Source: Cognatiyoonia sp965661665 (GTDB lineage: Bacteria > Pseudomonadota > Alphaproteobacteria > Rhodobacterales > Rhodobacteraceae). From it: 64,000 bases of DNA. The translations under genes were made by a program, and so were the position numbers. The number at the start of each line of letters is the position of its first letter. Position 1 is the first letter of the stretch. The stretch covers positions 1 through 64,000 of the forward strand of contig NZ_CBFIEO010000009.1 in assembly GCF_965661665.1 (NCBI RefSeq). Reading direction: 5' to 3'. The notes beneath the pieces are model-generated. The model had not been told where the DNA came from, ran no database searches, and saw nothing but the letters and a program-made list of their open reading frames with translations. Shown in pieces: positions 34,663 to 43,642 of this stretch.

Positions 34663-35973
34663 TCAGGCGACGAGGCGCCCCGCGAGAGAGTTCGGGCCCG
34701 CTTCTGCAACGTACACGTCGCGGATGTCGCCGAGGGCATCCTCTGGCGCGTCTGCGTAAATCGCGTGCAGGTATTCAGACTTGCCGATAAGCTGCCCATC
34801 TTCGCGGCCCTTCTTCTCAAACAAAACCTTCACGGTGCGCCCGACCATGCTGTCCTGCGCCGCGATCTGTTGAGATTTGAGCAAGGCTTGCAGGGCCTGC
34901 AAACGCTCTGACATCACATCCTCTGGCAGCTGCGGCTTTTCAGCAGCGGGCGTACCTGGGCGGGTGGAGTATTTGAAGGAATAGGCCTGCCCGTAGTTCA
35001 CGGTGCGGATCAGCTCCATCGTGTCTTCAAAGTCCTGATCAGTTTCACCCGGGAAGCCTACGATGAAGTCACCGGACAAAAGCAGATCAGGTCGCGCATC
35101 GCGGATGCGTTCGATGAGGCGGACGTACTCTTCTGCCGTATGTTTGCGGTTCATCGCTTGCAGGATGCGGTCCGAGCCTGATTGCACAGGCAAGTGCAGG
35201 TAGGGCATCAACTTGTCGCAGGTGCCATGCGCCTCAATCAGCACGTCGTCCATGTCATTCGGGTGGCTGGTGGTGAAGCGGATTCGGTCGAGTCCGTCAA
35301 TCTTATCGAGCGCCCAGATGAGGCCGGCAAGACCGCCCTCATGACCATTGTAGGCATTCACGTTCTGACCCAAGAGCGTGATTTCTCGCACACCACTTTC
35401 CACCAGTTCCCTTGCCTCGTTGATGACGCGGTCAGAGGGGCGGCTCACCTCTGCCCCGCGTGTATAAGGCACAACGCAGAAGGCACAGAACTTATCGCAC
35501 CCTTCTTGCACAGTCAGGAAAGCGGTCGGGGCGCGCTTGCCCTTCTTGCGCTTTTTCAGCGTTTCGAATTTGTCATCTTCCGGAAAATCGATGTCGAGCG
35601 CTTTGGCCCCCGTCTGGATCGCATCATCCATCGCGGGCAGGCGGTGATAGCTTTGTGGCCCGACGACCAGATCCACCATCGGCTGACGCTTGATAATCTC
35701 TTCCCCTTCGGCCTGCGCCACGCAGCCTGCGACACCGATCTTAAGGTCTGGGTTGGCAGCCTTCAGACCTTTGAAACGACCCAGCTCAGAATAAATCTTC
35801 TCCGCCGCCTTTTCACGGATGTGGCAAGTGTTGAGCAGGATCATATCCGCATCATCTGGCGTGTCTGTCTGCGTATAACCCTTTCCGCCCAACACTTCCG
35901 CCATCCGTTCACTGTCATAGACGTTCATCTGACAGCCATAGGTCTTGATAAACAGTTTTTTGTCGGCAGACAT
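34663..35973 (-). CDS. miaB: tRNA-2-methylthio-N6-dimethylallyladenosine synthase
   Basis: A 436-residue radical SAM methylthiotransferase acting on i6A37 of tRNA. The N-terminal UPF0004 domain has its three cluster cysteines (YGCQMN, LNTCHI, GVAGCVA). The radical SAM motif GCDKFCAFCVVPYTRG is near 155, and a TRAM domain covers about 370-434. Length is normal. It is monocistronic here, flanked by decayed genes on both sides. Confidence 0.97.
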   Translation of the reverse strand: MSADKKLFIKTYGCQMNVYDSERMAEVLGGKGYTQTDTPDDADMILLNTCHIREKAAEKIYSELGRFKGLKAANPDLKIGVAGCVAQAEGEEIIKRQPMVDLVVGPQSYHRLPAMDDAIQTGAKALDIDFPEDDKFETLKKRKKGKRAPTAFLTVQEGCDKFCAFCVVPYTRGAEVSRPSDRVINEARELVESGVREITLLGQNVNAYNGHEGGLAGLIWALDKIDGLDRIRFTTSHPNDMDDVLIEAHGTCDKLMPYLHLPVQSGSDRILQAMNRKHTAEEYVRLIERIRDARPDLLLSGDFIVGFPGETDQDFEDTMELIRTVNYGQAYSFKYSTRPGTPAAEKPQLPEDVMSERLQALQALLKSQQIAAQDSMVGRTVKVLFEKKGREDGQLIGKSEYLHAIYADAPEDALGDIRDVYVAEAGPNSLAGRLVA

Positions 35974-36084
35974 TTTTGCACCAAAGCTACACTGGAGTTC
36001 GGACGCTTCTACCGAGTGCGAAGGTCGCTTGCAATGCCACCAGAATTAACCAAGTCCTGAGGCGAAATCCTAACACTCACTACC

Positions 36085-36789
36085 ATGACACACCCGACGC
36101 TGATTGATTATCTGGCCCAGCAAGAACGCACCCCGGCGAAGGGGCCGATTGCGCTTGTGTTCATGGAAGACGGGATCGAGGTGAATTCAACCCTTCGCCA
36201 TCACGTAACCGTTTAATTAAAAACGATTTTTGCATTGGGCGCGCCTGTGATTGAGATTGCGGAGGATGTGGCGCCGAAAGTCACCCGCATCACGCACGAC
36301 ATGGGCGAAGATGCAGCTATGTCACGTGCGGTGAATGCGGTTATCGCTGCGGCCTCGGGTCAATGGATTTATTACTGCTACAACGGCGAATACCTGTTCT
36401 TCCCCTTCTGCGAAAACCGCACCGTGGGGGAGATGTTGGCCTTTTCGATGGAGGAACGGCGCGAAAGCCTGATGACCTATGTCGTTGACATCTATGCGGG
36501 TAATCTGGGGCGCCACCCGAATGCAATATCGCTCGACGATGCGTATCTAGACAAGTTAGGCTACTACGCGCTGACGCGGCATATCGAGAGGGACAGGTTC
36601 CACAAACGTCAGTTGGATTTCTTTGGCGGGCTGCGCTGCCGGTTTGAAGAACACGTCCCCTACCTGCGCCGCCGGATCGATTGGATCGCCCCGTTCCGCA
36701 CGAAACCCGGCCTGCTGATCAACGAAGACCATCTATTGAACGATCACGAGATGAACACCTAGGCCTTCCCTTGGCATCACAGCAATTGA
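36085..36789 (+). pseudogene. Glycosyltransferase-2-like conserved protein, broken
   Basis: The frame from ATG at 36085 reads MTHPTLIDYLAQQERTPAKG, then TAA at codon 44 (36214-36216), then continues in the same frame as LKTIFALGAPVIEIAED ... GQWIYYCYNGEYLFFPFC ... RQLDFFGGLRCRFEEHVPY. TAG at 36760-36762 interrupts the conserved end (NT-stop-AFPWHH), and the rest of the protein is missing. I recall intact roseobacter homologues of about 300-340 residues labelled glycosyltransferase family 2; the exact function is unknown. A shortened product could start downstream, but both ends are lost. Confidence 0.7.
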
Positions 36790-36831
36790 TTGATTTGGGC
36801 CTGATGGAGCCCGGACAGTGGTTCTGACCGC

Positions 36832-37248
36832 TTAGGTGCGGCGCAGACGGATCACCACGTCTACCGATGCAATCTCCGCCCCTTTTGGCGCGTTGGGTAC
36901 TCGACTGAATTCCAACTGCTCTGCCGGTGCATCGGTGAGCGTGGAGGTGTCTTCCCAATAAAAATGCGGGTGGTCGGACATATTGGTGTCGAAATAGCTC
37001 TTGGAGCCATCCACCGTAATCTCCCGCATCAACCCCGCATCACAAAACGCCCGCAGCGTGTTGTAGACGGTGGCGAGTGACACTTTCTCATCGCAGCCAG
37101 AGGCGGAAGCATAAAGGCTTTCGGCCGTCACATGACGGTTCTTGCCATCACCCACGAGCAATTTCGCAAGCGTCATTCGCTGACGGGTCGGACGCAGATC
37201 AGCGCCTGAGAGCCATTTGGTCGAACGTTCTGTTCCGATATCAGTCAT
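36832..37248 (-). CDS. irr: Fur-family iron response regulator Irr
   Basis: A 138-residue Fur-family transcription factor. The winged-helix part includes RPTRQRMTLAKLL and VSLATVYNTLRAFCDAGL. The C-terminal dimer domain has SDHPHFYWED, where Irr proteins commonly have an HHH heme/metal motif; here the middle His is Pro. Irr represses or activates iron genes according to heme status. Upstream in-frame ATGs exist at 37311 and below; 37248 is chosen by family length. Divergent from fabA, its usual neighbour. Confidence 0.85.
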   Translation of the reverse strand: MTDIGTERSTKWLSGADLRPTRQRMTLAKLLVGDGKNRHVTAESLYASASGCDEKVSLATVYNTLRAFCDAGLMREITVDGSKSYFDTNMSDHPHFYWEDTSTLTDAPAEQLEFSRVPNAPKGAEIASVDVVIRLRRT

Positions 37249-37380
37249 CTGTGAGCCTATCATCTGGGTATACATTAGGTGAAAACGAACGCGTTTATCA
37301 ATGGGGGTCAAATGCTTGCTCTTTGAATCGGGGCGATGCTAGGTGTCTCGCAACTTGGATTTTTGAGAGAGCAGCGAAAA
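37249..37380. promoter_or_regulatory. Divergent irr/fabA promoter region
   Basis: This 132-nt spacer must hold promoters for both irr and fabA. No clear iron-box or FadR-like dyad was recognised by eye. Confidence 0.5.
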
Positions 37381-37890
37381 ATGAGCCCTTATCCTTCGAG
37401 CTTTGGCAAAGACGACCTTTTGAAATGCGCCCGGGGGGAACTGTTTGGAGAAGGCAACGCGCAACTCCCTGCCCCGCCGATGCTAATGATGGATCGGATC
37501 ACCAAAATCTCTGGAGATGGCGGCGCGCATGGCAAAGGGCACGTGCTGGCAGAGTTTGATATCACGCCAGACCTTTGGTTCTTTGACTGCCACTTTCCTG
37601 GCAACCCGATCATGCCGGGGTGTTTGGGGCTTGATGGTCTGTGGCAGCTCACCGGCTTCAACCTTGGCTGGCGCGGCTGGCAGGGGCGCGGGTATGCACT
37701 GGGCGTGGGTGAGGTGAAGCTAACCGGCATGGTCCGGCCCGACCGCAAGATGCTGACTTACAAGATCGATTTTACCAAAGCGATCCAAACGCGCCGCCTG
37801 ACCATGGGCGTGGCCGACGGGATTGTGGAGGCGGATGGCGAGGTCATCTATCAGGTCAAGGACATGAAAGTCGCCCTCAGCGAAAGCTGA
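37381..37890 (+). CDS. fabA: 3-hydroxydecanoyl-ACP dehydratase/isomerase
   Basis: A 169-residue hot-dog-fold enzyme that dehydrates 3-hydroxyacyl-ACP and isomerises trans-2- to cis-3-decenoyl-ACP, the branch point for unsaturated fatty acids. Catalytic His71 is in FFDCHFPGNPIMPGCLGLD and Asp85 in the same segment. Length is that of FabA (about 170). Normally fabB and fabI follow at once; here three unrelated genes or remnants intervene before fabB. Confidence 0.97.
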   Translation: MSPYPSSFGKDDLLKCARGELFGEGNAQLPAPPMLMMDRITKISGDGGAHGKGHVLAEFDITPDLWFFDCHFPGNPIMPGCLGLDGLWQLTGFNLGWRGWQGRGYALGVGEVKLTGMVRPDRKMLTYKIDFTKAIQTRRLTMGVADGIVEADGEVIYQVKDMKVALSES

Positions 37891-37919
37891 GGCATTTCAC
37901 GGATTTGGAGGCATCCACC

Positions 37920-38357
37920 ATGACGAACAAGCGCATCGTTCTGTCGAGCGACCACGCCGCGATTGAGCTGCGTCAGGCTATCGCAAAGCACATCGAAACC
38001 AAAGGCTGGGAAGCCGTGGACATAGGCCCCACAACCACGGAAAGCACGCATTACCCGCTGCACGGCAAAGCCGCGGCGGAGAAGGTCGTGAGCGGTGATT
38101 GCCGCTTTGGCATCATCGTCTGCGGCACGGGTCAGGGCATTATGATGGCGGCCAATAAGGTCGCGGGCATCCGCTGCGGGGCCTGCGCGGATACGTTCTC
38201 CGCCAAGATGATCCGCGCGCACAACGACGCCAATATGATCGCGCTGGGCGCCCGTGTGCTGGGCGAGGGTCTGGCGCTGGAGATCGTCGACGGCTTTCTG
38301 GAGACCGACTTCGAAGGCGGCCGCCACGCCACCCGCGTGGACATGGTCGAGGGCTGA
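37920..38357 (+). CDS. RpiB/LacAB-family sugar-phosphate isomerase
   Basis: A 145-residue isomerase of the ribose-5-phosphate isomerase B family. Motifs are SSDHAAIELR at 9-18, the active-site Cys in GIIVCGTGQGIMMAANKVAGIR near 65-86, and ARVLGEGLALEIVDGFL. Alternatives to RpiB are tetrulose- or pentose-phosphate isomerases of catabolic operons. It starts 29 nt after fabA and is followed by a truncated transketolase-like gene and a broken Lrp-type regulator, hinting at a sugar-phosphate cassette inserted in the fab operon. Confidence 0.8.
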   Translation: MTNKRIVLSSDHAAIELRQAIAKHIETKGWEAVDIGPTTTESTHYPLHGKAAAEKVVSGDCRFGIIVCGTGQGIMMAANKVAGIRCGACADTFSAKMIRAHNDANMIALGARVLGEGLALEIVDGFLETDFEGGRHATRVDMVEG

Positions 38358-38445
38358 TTACCGAACCCCTAACGCTCTGTTCTGTGTCAGCGGGAAATCA
38401 TGGTTAACGCTCCTAAACAAGGCGTTTGCGCGAGTCACACTGCGT

Positions 38446-38487
38446 ACACAGCCCGTACACAGAGCGTACAAACGCTGTACACCGTTT
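38446..38487. repeat. GTACA-rich short repeats at a gene breakpoint
   Basis: Four GTACA units occur in about 40 nt: two direct GTACACAG copies, then GTACAAA and an inverted CTGTACAC. The transketolase homology stops exactly at this repeat. Confidence 0.6.
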
Positions 38488-38727
38488 GGCGTGAAAGATC
38501 GGGCTGGCATGGGGTTTGACGGCGACGCGATCTTCCAGCCGGAGAGCGGAGAAATAGAGCGCTGTCATGATGGAGACCATCGAGGCAGAGCTGGCCTGAT
38601 GCCCGCCAACTTTGATGCCGTCGTCGTTCGGGCGCAGGTGATTGGCGTTGTGGATTATCCAATGCGACAAAAGCAGTCGTTGTTCGATGGTTTTTAGGTG
38701 CTTTGTGGTGATGGTGGCATTCGTCAT
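38488..38727 (-). pseudogene. Transketolase/pyruvate-dehydrogenase-E1-like N-terminal remnant
   Basis: Eighty codons from ATG at 38727 match the start of a thiamine-diphosphate transketolase-like protein: NATITTKHLKTIEQRLLLSH, NHLRPNDDGIKVGGHQASS, SIMTALYFSALRLEDRVAVK, PHASPIFHA. After that the homology ends abruptly and the frame runs into the GTACA repeats. About 700 codons are missing. It is divergent from the Lrp/AsnC pseudogene, an arrangement common for such transketolase genes in roseobacters (from memory). Confidence 0.72.
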
Positions 38728-38867
38728 GGGATGGGTCTTTCGCTGTTTGCGCGAGTCTGCACCCATTTGAGGAGTGAATGAGACCAATTAAGCCAACTAA
38801 GAACAGTTTTTTGCCAATTATCTGCTCGATTTTGGATATTAATGACGATATTTACCAAGAAAGTCGC

Positions 38868-39322
38868 ATGAAGGTTTCAATTGACCGAAAGATACTTACT
38901 GCGTTTCAGAGGGATGGGCATCTGACCCATCAACAGCTTAGTGAGCAGGTCGGGCTGTCACCAACGCCCTGCGCGCGGCGGATCAAGCGACTTGAAACGG
39001 ATGGGATCATCACGGGCTATGGCGCGCGGATCAACGCGGCGAAACAGGGCTTTGATGTTTCTGTCTTTGTCTCCGTCCGGTTGGATCAGCAGGTTGACAC
39101 CGGCTGCGGCACTTCGAAAGCAATGTACGTGTGTTTCCCGAGGTTGTGGACTGCTGGCTGATGACGGGCACGTTTGATTATCTGCTGCGGGTCGTGGTGC
39201 GCGACTTGCATGAATTTGAGCATTTTCTGACCGCCAAGCTGACAAAGCTGGCTGGCGTGGCATCTTTGGAAAGCTCCGTTTCCATCCGACGGGTTAAGGA
39301 CGAAGCGACGCGGATCGCTTAA
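38868..39322 (+). pseudogene. Lrp/AsnC-family regulator, frameshifted
   Basis: The frame from ATG 38868 gives an AsnC-type HTH (IDRKILTAFQRDGHLTHQQL, GLSPTPCARRIKRLE) and the start of the RAM ligand domain (GYGARINAAKQGFDVSVFV). A frameshift near 39115-39130 moves it into another frame, which continues as VFPEVVDCWLMTGTFDYLLR ... LESSVSIRRV to TAA at 39320-39322. The total of 455 nt is not a multiple of three. It lies head-to-head with the transketolase remnant, its likely former target, and just before fabB. Confidence 0.85.
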
Positions 39323-39382
39323 TTTGCGATTGGGTCCATGCGCCGACACACAACGTAGATCAGGTTGTTGGTACCCCCACCC

Positions 39383-39411
39383 TTGCCCCGCTTCCACCTC
39401 TCCCGTACTAA
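39383..39411 (+). promoter_or_regulatory. Candidate promoter for fabB
   Basis: TTGCCC and TACTAA are separated by 17 nt, ending 27 nt before the fabB start. fabB would need its own promoter because fabA no longer reads directly into it. Confidence 0.3.
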
Positions 39412-39438
39412 GTTCAAAAGCCGATTTGGGGAGCGTTT

Positions 39439-40668
39439 ATGCGTCGAGTTGTGGTCACGGGGTTGGGGATTGTCTCGCCCATTGGGAATAATGCGGAAGA
39501 GGTTCTGGCCTCTCTCAAGGCGGGGACGTCGGGGATTGAGGCCATTCCTGAGATGGCCGAGCATGGATTTCGCAGTCAGGTTGCGGGCACGCTGAAGCTC
39601 GGTGTGTCAGAGCATGTGGACAAGCGGACCTTGCGGTTCATGGGTCCGGGGGCGGCGTATTCTTACATCGCGATGCAACAGGCGATCGAGGATGCGGGGC
39701 TTGAGGAAGACCAGATCGTCAATCCGATGACGGGTGTGATCGCTGGCTCTGGCGGGCCGTCGACCTCTGCCATGTTGGCGGCGCATAAGGTTGTGTTGGA
39801 GACGGGTGCCACAAAGCGGATCGGGCCCTTTGCGGTGCCAAAAGCCATGTCGTCGACCGTGAGTGCAAACTTGGCGACGGCGTTCAAGATCAAGGGGATG
39901 AACTTTTCCATCACGTCGGCCTGCTCCACCTCGTTGCATTGCATCGGGATGGCGGCGCAGCAGATCGCCTTGGGCGCACAGGATACAATGTTTGCGGGCG
40001 GCGGTGAAGAGCTCGATTGGACGCTGTCGTGTCTCTTTGACGCGATGGGCGCAATGTCCTCGAAATACAACGACACGCCAGAGAAAGCCTCCCGCGCGTT
40101 CGACGCGGATCGGGATGGGTTCGTGATCGCGGGCGGTGGCGCGATGGTGGTGTTGGAAAGCCTTGAGCGCGCGCAGGCTCGTGGGGCCAAGATTTATGCA
40201 GAAGTGACCGGCTTCTCGGCCACGTCTGATGGGGCCGATATGGTGGCCCCCTCTGGCGAAGGCGGGGAGCGGGCGATGCGCGGGGCGTTGAAGACGCTGC
40301 CGGAGCGACGCAAGGTCAGCTATATCAACGCGCATGGCACCTCGACACCCGTTGGCGACGTGGGTGAGATCGAAGCGGTGCGCCGCGTGTTTGGCGACGG
40401 GTCTACCCCGCCTGTGTCCTCTACCAAATCGATGACGGGGCATTCCCAAGGGGCGACCGGCGCGTCAGAGGCTGTCTATTGCTTGCTGATGCTGGAGCAT
40501 GACTTCATTGCGCCGTCGATCAACGTGGAGGCGTTGGACCCCGCATTGAAGCCTGAAGAGATCGCCACCACATGCGTGGAAAATGCAGGGCTCGACACGA
40601 TCATGACGAACTCCTTCGGGTTCGGCGGTACGAACGGTTCGATGCTGTTGAGTAAGTTCAAGGGCTAG
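39439..40668 (+). CDS. fabB: 3-oxoacyl-ACP synthase I
   Basis: A 409-residue condensing enzyme that elongates acyl-ACP, including cis-3-decenoyl-ACP from FabA. The catalytic triad is complete: Cys162 in TSACSTSLH, His299 in NAHGTSTP and His335 in KSMTGHSQG. Length matches FabB. A GGGGAG ribosome-binding site lies 5-10 nt upstream. fabI follows after 4 nt, so the two are co-transcribed. Confidence 0.97.
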   Translation: MRRVVVTGLGIVSPIGNNAEEVLASLKAGTSGIEAIPEMAEHGFRSQVAGTLKLGVSEHVDKRTLRFMGPGAAYSYIAMQQAIEDAGLEEDQIVNPMTGVIAGSGGPSTSAMLAAHKVVLETGATKRIGPFAVPKAMSSTVSANLATAFKIKGMNFSITSACSTSLHCIGMAAQQIALGAQDTMFAGGGEELDWTLSCLFDAMGAMSSKYNDTPEKASRAFDADRDGFVIAGGGAMVVLESLERAQARGAKIYAEVTGFSATSDGADMVAPSGEGGERAMRGALKTLPERRKVSYINAHGTSTPVGDVGEIEAVRRVFGDGSTPPVSSTKSMTGHSQGATGASEAVYCLLMLEHDFIAPSINVEALDPALKPEEIATTCVENAGLDTIMTNSFGFGGTNGSMLLSKFKG

Positions 40669-40672
40669 GACG

Positions 40673-41461
40673 ATGACACTATCCATGAAGGGCAAGCGCG
40701 GGTTGATTATGGGGGTGGCCAACAACCGCTCCATCGCGTGGGGCATTGCCAAGGCGATGGCGGAGGCTGGCGCTGAGTTGGCGTTCACCTATCAGGGCGC
40801 GGCGTTCGGGGAGCGGTTGAAGCCGCTGGCGGAGTCTGTCAGGTCGAACATCATGGTGGATGTGGATGTGACTAATGACGCGAGCATGGATTTGGCGTTC
40901 AACACGCTCAAGGAAAAGTGGGGCACGCTAGATTTTGTCGTTCACGCGATTGCTTATTCCAACAAGGACGAGCTGACCGGCCATTTCCGCGATACGTCGC
41001 GGGAGAACTTTAAGAACTCTCTGACGATTTCGTGCTATTCGTTCATTGATGTGGCGCGGCGGGCGTCCGAGATGATGCCCAATGGTGGCACGTTGCTGAC
41101 GCTGACCTATCAGGGGTCGAACCGTGTGACGCCGTTTTACAATGTAATGGGTGTGGCGAAGGCCGCATTGGAAAGCGCGACACGCTATCTGGCGAATGAT
41201 CTGGGGCCGCAAGGCATCCGCGTGAATGCGATCAGCCCTGGTCCGATGAAGACGCTGGCAGGCGCCGCGATTGGCGGTGCGCGCAAAACATACAAGCATA
41301 CCGGTCAAAACGCGCCTTTGGGCGACAATGCAACGTTGGAAGCTGTGGGTGGCACGGCGGTCTACCTCGCCTCCGACGCTGGGGCCTGCACGACGGGGGA
41401 GATCATCCGCGTTGACGGAGGCTTCCATGTTCTGGGGATGCCGCAGCCGGATCACCTATAG
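40673..41461 (+). CDS. fabI: Enoyl-ACP reductase I (NADH)
   Basis: A 262-residue SDR-fold reductase that performs the last step of fatty-acid elongation. The nucleotide site is GVANNRSIAWGIA near 14-26. The catalytic Tyr146, Tyr156 and Lys163 follow the FabI spacing (LTYQGSNRVTPFYNVMGVAK). Length and motif order are standard. It ends the fab cluster; no clear terminator was seen before the convergent FKBP gene. Confidence 0.97.
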   Translation: MTLSMKGKRGLIMGVANNRSIAWGIAKAMAEAGAELAFTYQGAAFGERLKPLAESVRSNIMVDVDVTNDASMDLAFNTLKEKWGTLDFVVHAIAYSNKDELTGHFRDTSRENFKNSLTISCYSFIDVARRASEMMPNGGTLLTLTYQGSNRVTPFYNVMGVAKAALESATRYLANDLGPQGIRVNAISPGPMKTLAGAAIGGARKTYKHTGQNAPLGDNATLEAVGGTAVYLASDAGACTTGEIIRVDGGFHVLGMPQPDHL

Positions 41462-41600
41462 GGCGTCAGAGTTTACGGATTCTTAGGAAAACTGTACATA
41501 ATAAAGCAGGTATCAGTTTTTTAGGTGAATCACCTCCAATCACGGCCAAGGATGACCCTGAGCGGAGGGTTCCAGATAATTCGAAACAAATACCTAAGAT

Positions 41601-42035
41601 CTAGCCTTCTGCGACGCTCACCAGTTCCAGATCAAAGATCAGGTCTTTGCCCGCAAGAGCGTGATTGGCGTCGAGTGTGACTTCGTCGTCGCTCAGTTCT
41701 GCCACTGTGACCATGATCGGCTGGCCGTTGGGCGCTTGCATCTGTAGCTGCAACCCCAATTCCAGCGGGATGCTGTCGGGGATCTCTTTGCGCGGCACTC
41801 TTTGCATCGCTTGATCGTGGCGCGGGCCATAGGCTTGATCGCAAGGGATTTCGACACGCTTTTTGTCGCCGACGCTCATCCCCGTCACGCCCGCATCAAA
41901 GCCCGCAATCACCATGCCGGAACCGAGCGTGAATTCCAAAGGATCGCGGCCTTCAGAACTGTCAAAGACGGACCCATCGGACAGAGTACCGGTGTAGTGG
42001 ATGCGCACGGTGTCGCCTGCTTTTGCGGTAGTCAT
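41601..42035 (-). CDS. FKBP-type peptidyl-prolyl isomerase (SlyD-like)
   Basis: A 144-residue SlyD-type FKBP without signal peptide, so cytosolic. The FKBP core DTVRIHYTGTLSDGSVFDSSEG is at 8-29 and PLEFTLGSGMVIAGFDAGVTGMSVGDKK follows. The insert-in-flap domain spans about 70-125. The His-rich metal tail of E. coli SlyD is absent. The open frame extends far upstream, but the ATG at 42035 gives the family start MTTAKAGD. It converges with fabI and is divergent from the dehalogenase gene. Confidence 0.9.
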   Translation of the reverse strand: MTTAKAGDTVRIHYTGTLSDGSVFDSSEGRDPLEFTLGSGMVIAGFDAGVTGMSVGDKKRVEIPCDQAYGPRHDQAMQRVPRKEIPDSIPLELGLQLQMQAPNGQPIMVTVAELSDDEVTLDANHALAGKDLIFDLELVSVAEG

Positions 42036-42149
42036 GGGAGCCTGCCTTTTCTGGATCAATCGCGCGAACCTAGGCGGTTGGGGGTTGGGTTGCAAACGGC
42101 TTTGAACTTTCCGGTGCGCCATGACAGTCTGCCGCCAAGGAGACGCGAA

Positions 42150-42827
42150 ATGCCTATCACGACCTATGTTTTTGACGCCTATGGGACGCTGTTTGATGTG
42201 AACGCCGCAGCGCGGTTGGCCGCAGAGGAACCTGGGCGCGGGGATTTGGTGGCGGTTTGGCCGAAACTGGCCGCGGATTGGCGCGCCAAGCAGCTGGAGT
42301 ACACGTGGTTGCGGGCTGTGGCGGAGGCGCATTGTGATTTTTGGCAGGTCACGCAGGACGGGTTGGACTGGGCCATGGAGGTTTGCGGCCTGCACGATCC
42401 GGAACTGCGCGAACGGCTTTTGGCGCTCTACTGGGAATTGGCCGCGTTTGAAGAGGTACCAGCGATGTTGGCCGCGTTAAAGGCACGGGATGCGCGGACG
42501 GCGATTTTGTCGAACGGCTCGCCTGAGATGTTGAATGCAGCAGTATCCTCGGCGGGGCTGATGGAGTTCTTGGATGCGACCCTGTCGGTGGAAGCCGTTG
42601 GCGTCTTTAAGCCGCATCACCGCGTCTATGATTTGGTGGAGGTGCATTTTGGTTGCGCGCGAGATGAAGTGTTGTTCGTCTCCTCCAACGGGTGGGATGC
42701 GGGATCGGCGGCTGCCTATGGGTTTCGCACGGCTTGGGTGAACCGCGGGGGCGCACCGATGGATAGGCTTCACAGCACACCGCAGCATGTAGTGACCGAC
42801 CTTACCAGCATACCGGAGATCATGTGA
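42150..42827 (+). CDS. Haloacid dehalogenase, type II
   Basis: A 225-residue HAD-superfamily enzyme that hydrolyses (S)-2-haloacids to (R)-2-hydroxyacids. The nucleophile Asp is in YVFDAYGTLFDV at about 8, followed by SNGSPEML, a Lys in VGVFKPHHRVYDL, and VSSNGWDAGSAAAYGF. The dehalogenase-specific Arg/Tyr pattern is plausible but not proven. It begins an operon of overlapping genes: its TGA overlaps the next ATG (TGATG). Confidence 0.88.
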   Translation: MPITTYVFDAYGTLFDVNAAARLAAEEPGRGDLVAVWPKLAADWRAKQLEYTWLRAVAEAHCDFWQVTQDGLDWAMEVCGLHDPELRERLLALYWELAAFEEVPAMLAALKARDARTAILSNGSPEMLNAAVSSAGLMEFLDATLSVEAVGVFKPHHRVYDLVEVHFGCARDEVLFVSSNGWDAGSAAAYGFRTAWVNRGGAPMDRLHSTPQHVVTDLTSIPEIM

Positions 42828-43642
42828 TGCCCACATTTACATCTGCCGATGGCGTGACACTGTATTACACAGATGAAGGGGATGGGCTGCCTGTCTTGGC
42901 CTTGGCCGGTCTCACGCGGAATGGGCGCGATTTTGACCATGTCGCCCCTCACTTGCCCGTGCGTTTGATCCGCATGGATTATCGCGGGCGCGGACGGTCG
43001 GAGTGGGCCGACCCCAGCACCTATACCATTCCGCAGGAGTCGCAGGATGCGCTGGCCCTGATGGATCATCTGGGGTTGGAGAAGGTCGCGATATTGGGCA
43101 CATCGCGCGGTGGATTGATCGCGATGGCGCTGGCGATGATGGCGAAAGATCGGTTGCTGGGTGTCGCGCTCAATGACATCGGGCCGGAAATTGCGGAGAC
43201 GGGGATGGAGGTGATCCGTGGCTATCTGGGTCGCCGTCCGGCGCAGAAAACCTATGCCGAGGCCGCCGCGTTTCGGGATACAGTCTGGATGCAGTTTGAA
43301 GGCGTGCCGATGGAGCGTTGGTTGGCCGAAGTGCAGAACCATTATGAAGAAAAGGATGGTCGTATAGAGCTGCGCTATGATCCGAAATTGCGGGAGGCGG
43401 TGCTGAATGTCGACGGGCCGATGCCGGACCTTTGGCCGATGTTTGACACTTTTGACGGCTTGCCCTTGGCGCTGGTCCGCGGGGCAAATTCGGACCTTTT
43501 AACTGAGGACTGCGCAAATGAGATGGCGCGGCGCAGGCCGGATATAATCCGAGCAGAGGTGCCGGGACGCGGGCATGTGCCGTTTTTGGATGAGCCAAAG
43601 GCCCTGACGGCGTTGCGGGCTTGGTTGGGAAAAATGCAATGA
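42827..43642 (+). CDS. Alpha/beta hydrolase
   Basis: A 271-residue cytosolic alpha/beta-hydrolase. The nucleophile elbow is GTSRGGL near residue 91, preceded by the oxyanion region LALAGLTRNGRDF and the RMDYRGRGRS turn. The acidic residue lies near the RGANSDLL strand and catalytic His in GRGHVPFLDEP near the end. Substrate unknown. It overlaps the dehalogenase gene by one base and the next gene by four, so all are co-translated. Confidence 0.88.
   Translation: MPTFTSADGVTLYYTDEGDGLPVLALAGLTRNGRDFDHVAPHLPVRLIRMDYRGRGRSEWADPSTYTIPQESQDALALMDHLGLEKVAILGTSRGGLIAMALAMMAKDRLLGVALNDIGPEIAETGMEVIRGYLGRRPAQKTYAEAAAFRDTVWMQFEGVPMERWLAEVQNHYEEKDGRIELRYDPKLREAVLNVDGPMPDLWPMFDTFDGLPLALVRGANSDLLTEDCANEMARRRPDIIRAEVPGRGHVPFLDEPKALTALRAWLGKMQ

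Noticed and set aside
37261..37380. Irr/iron-control box between irr and fabA
   Set aside because: No convincing palindrome of the known type could be found by eye.
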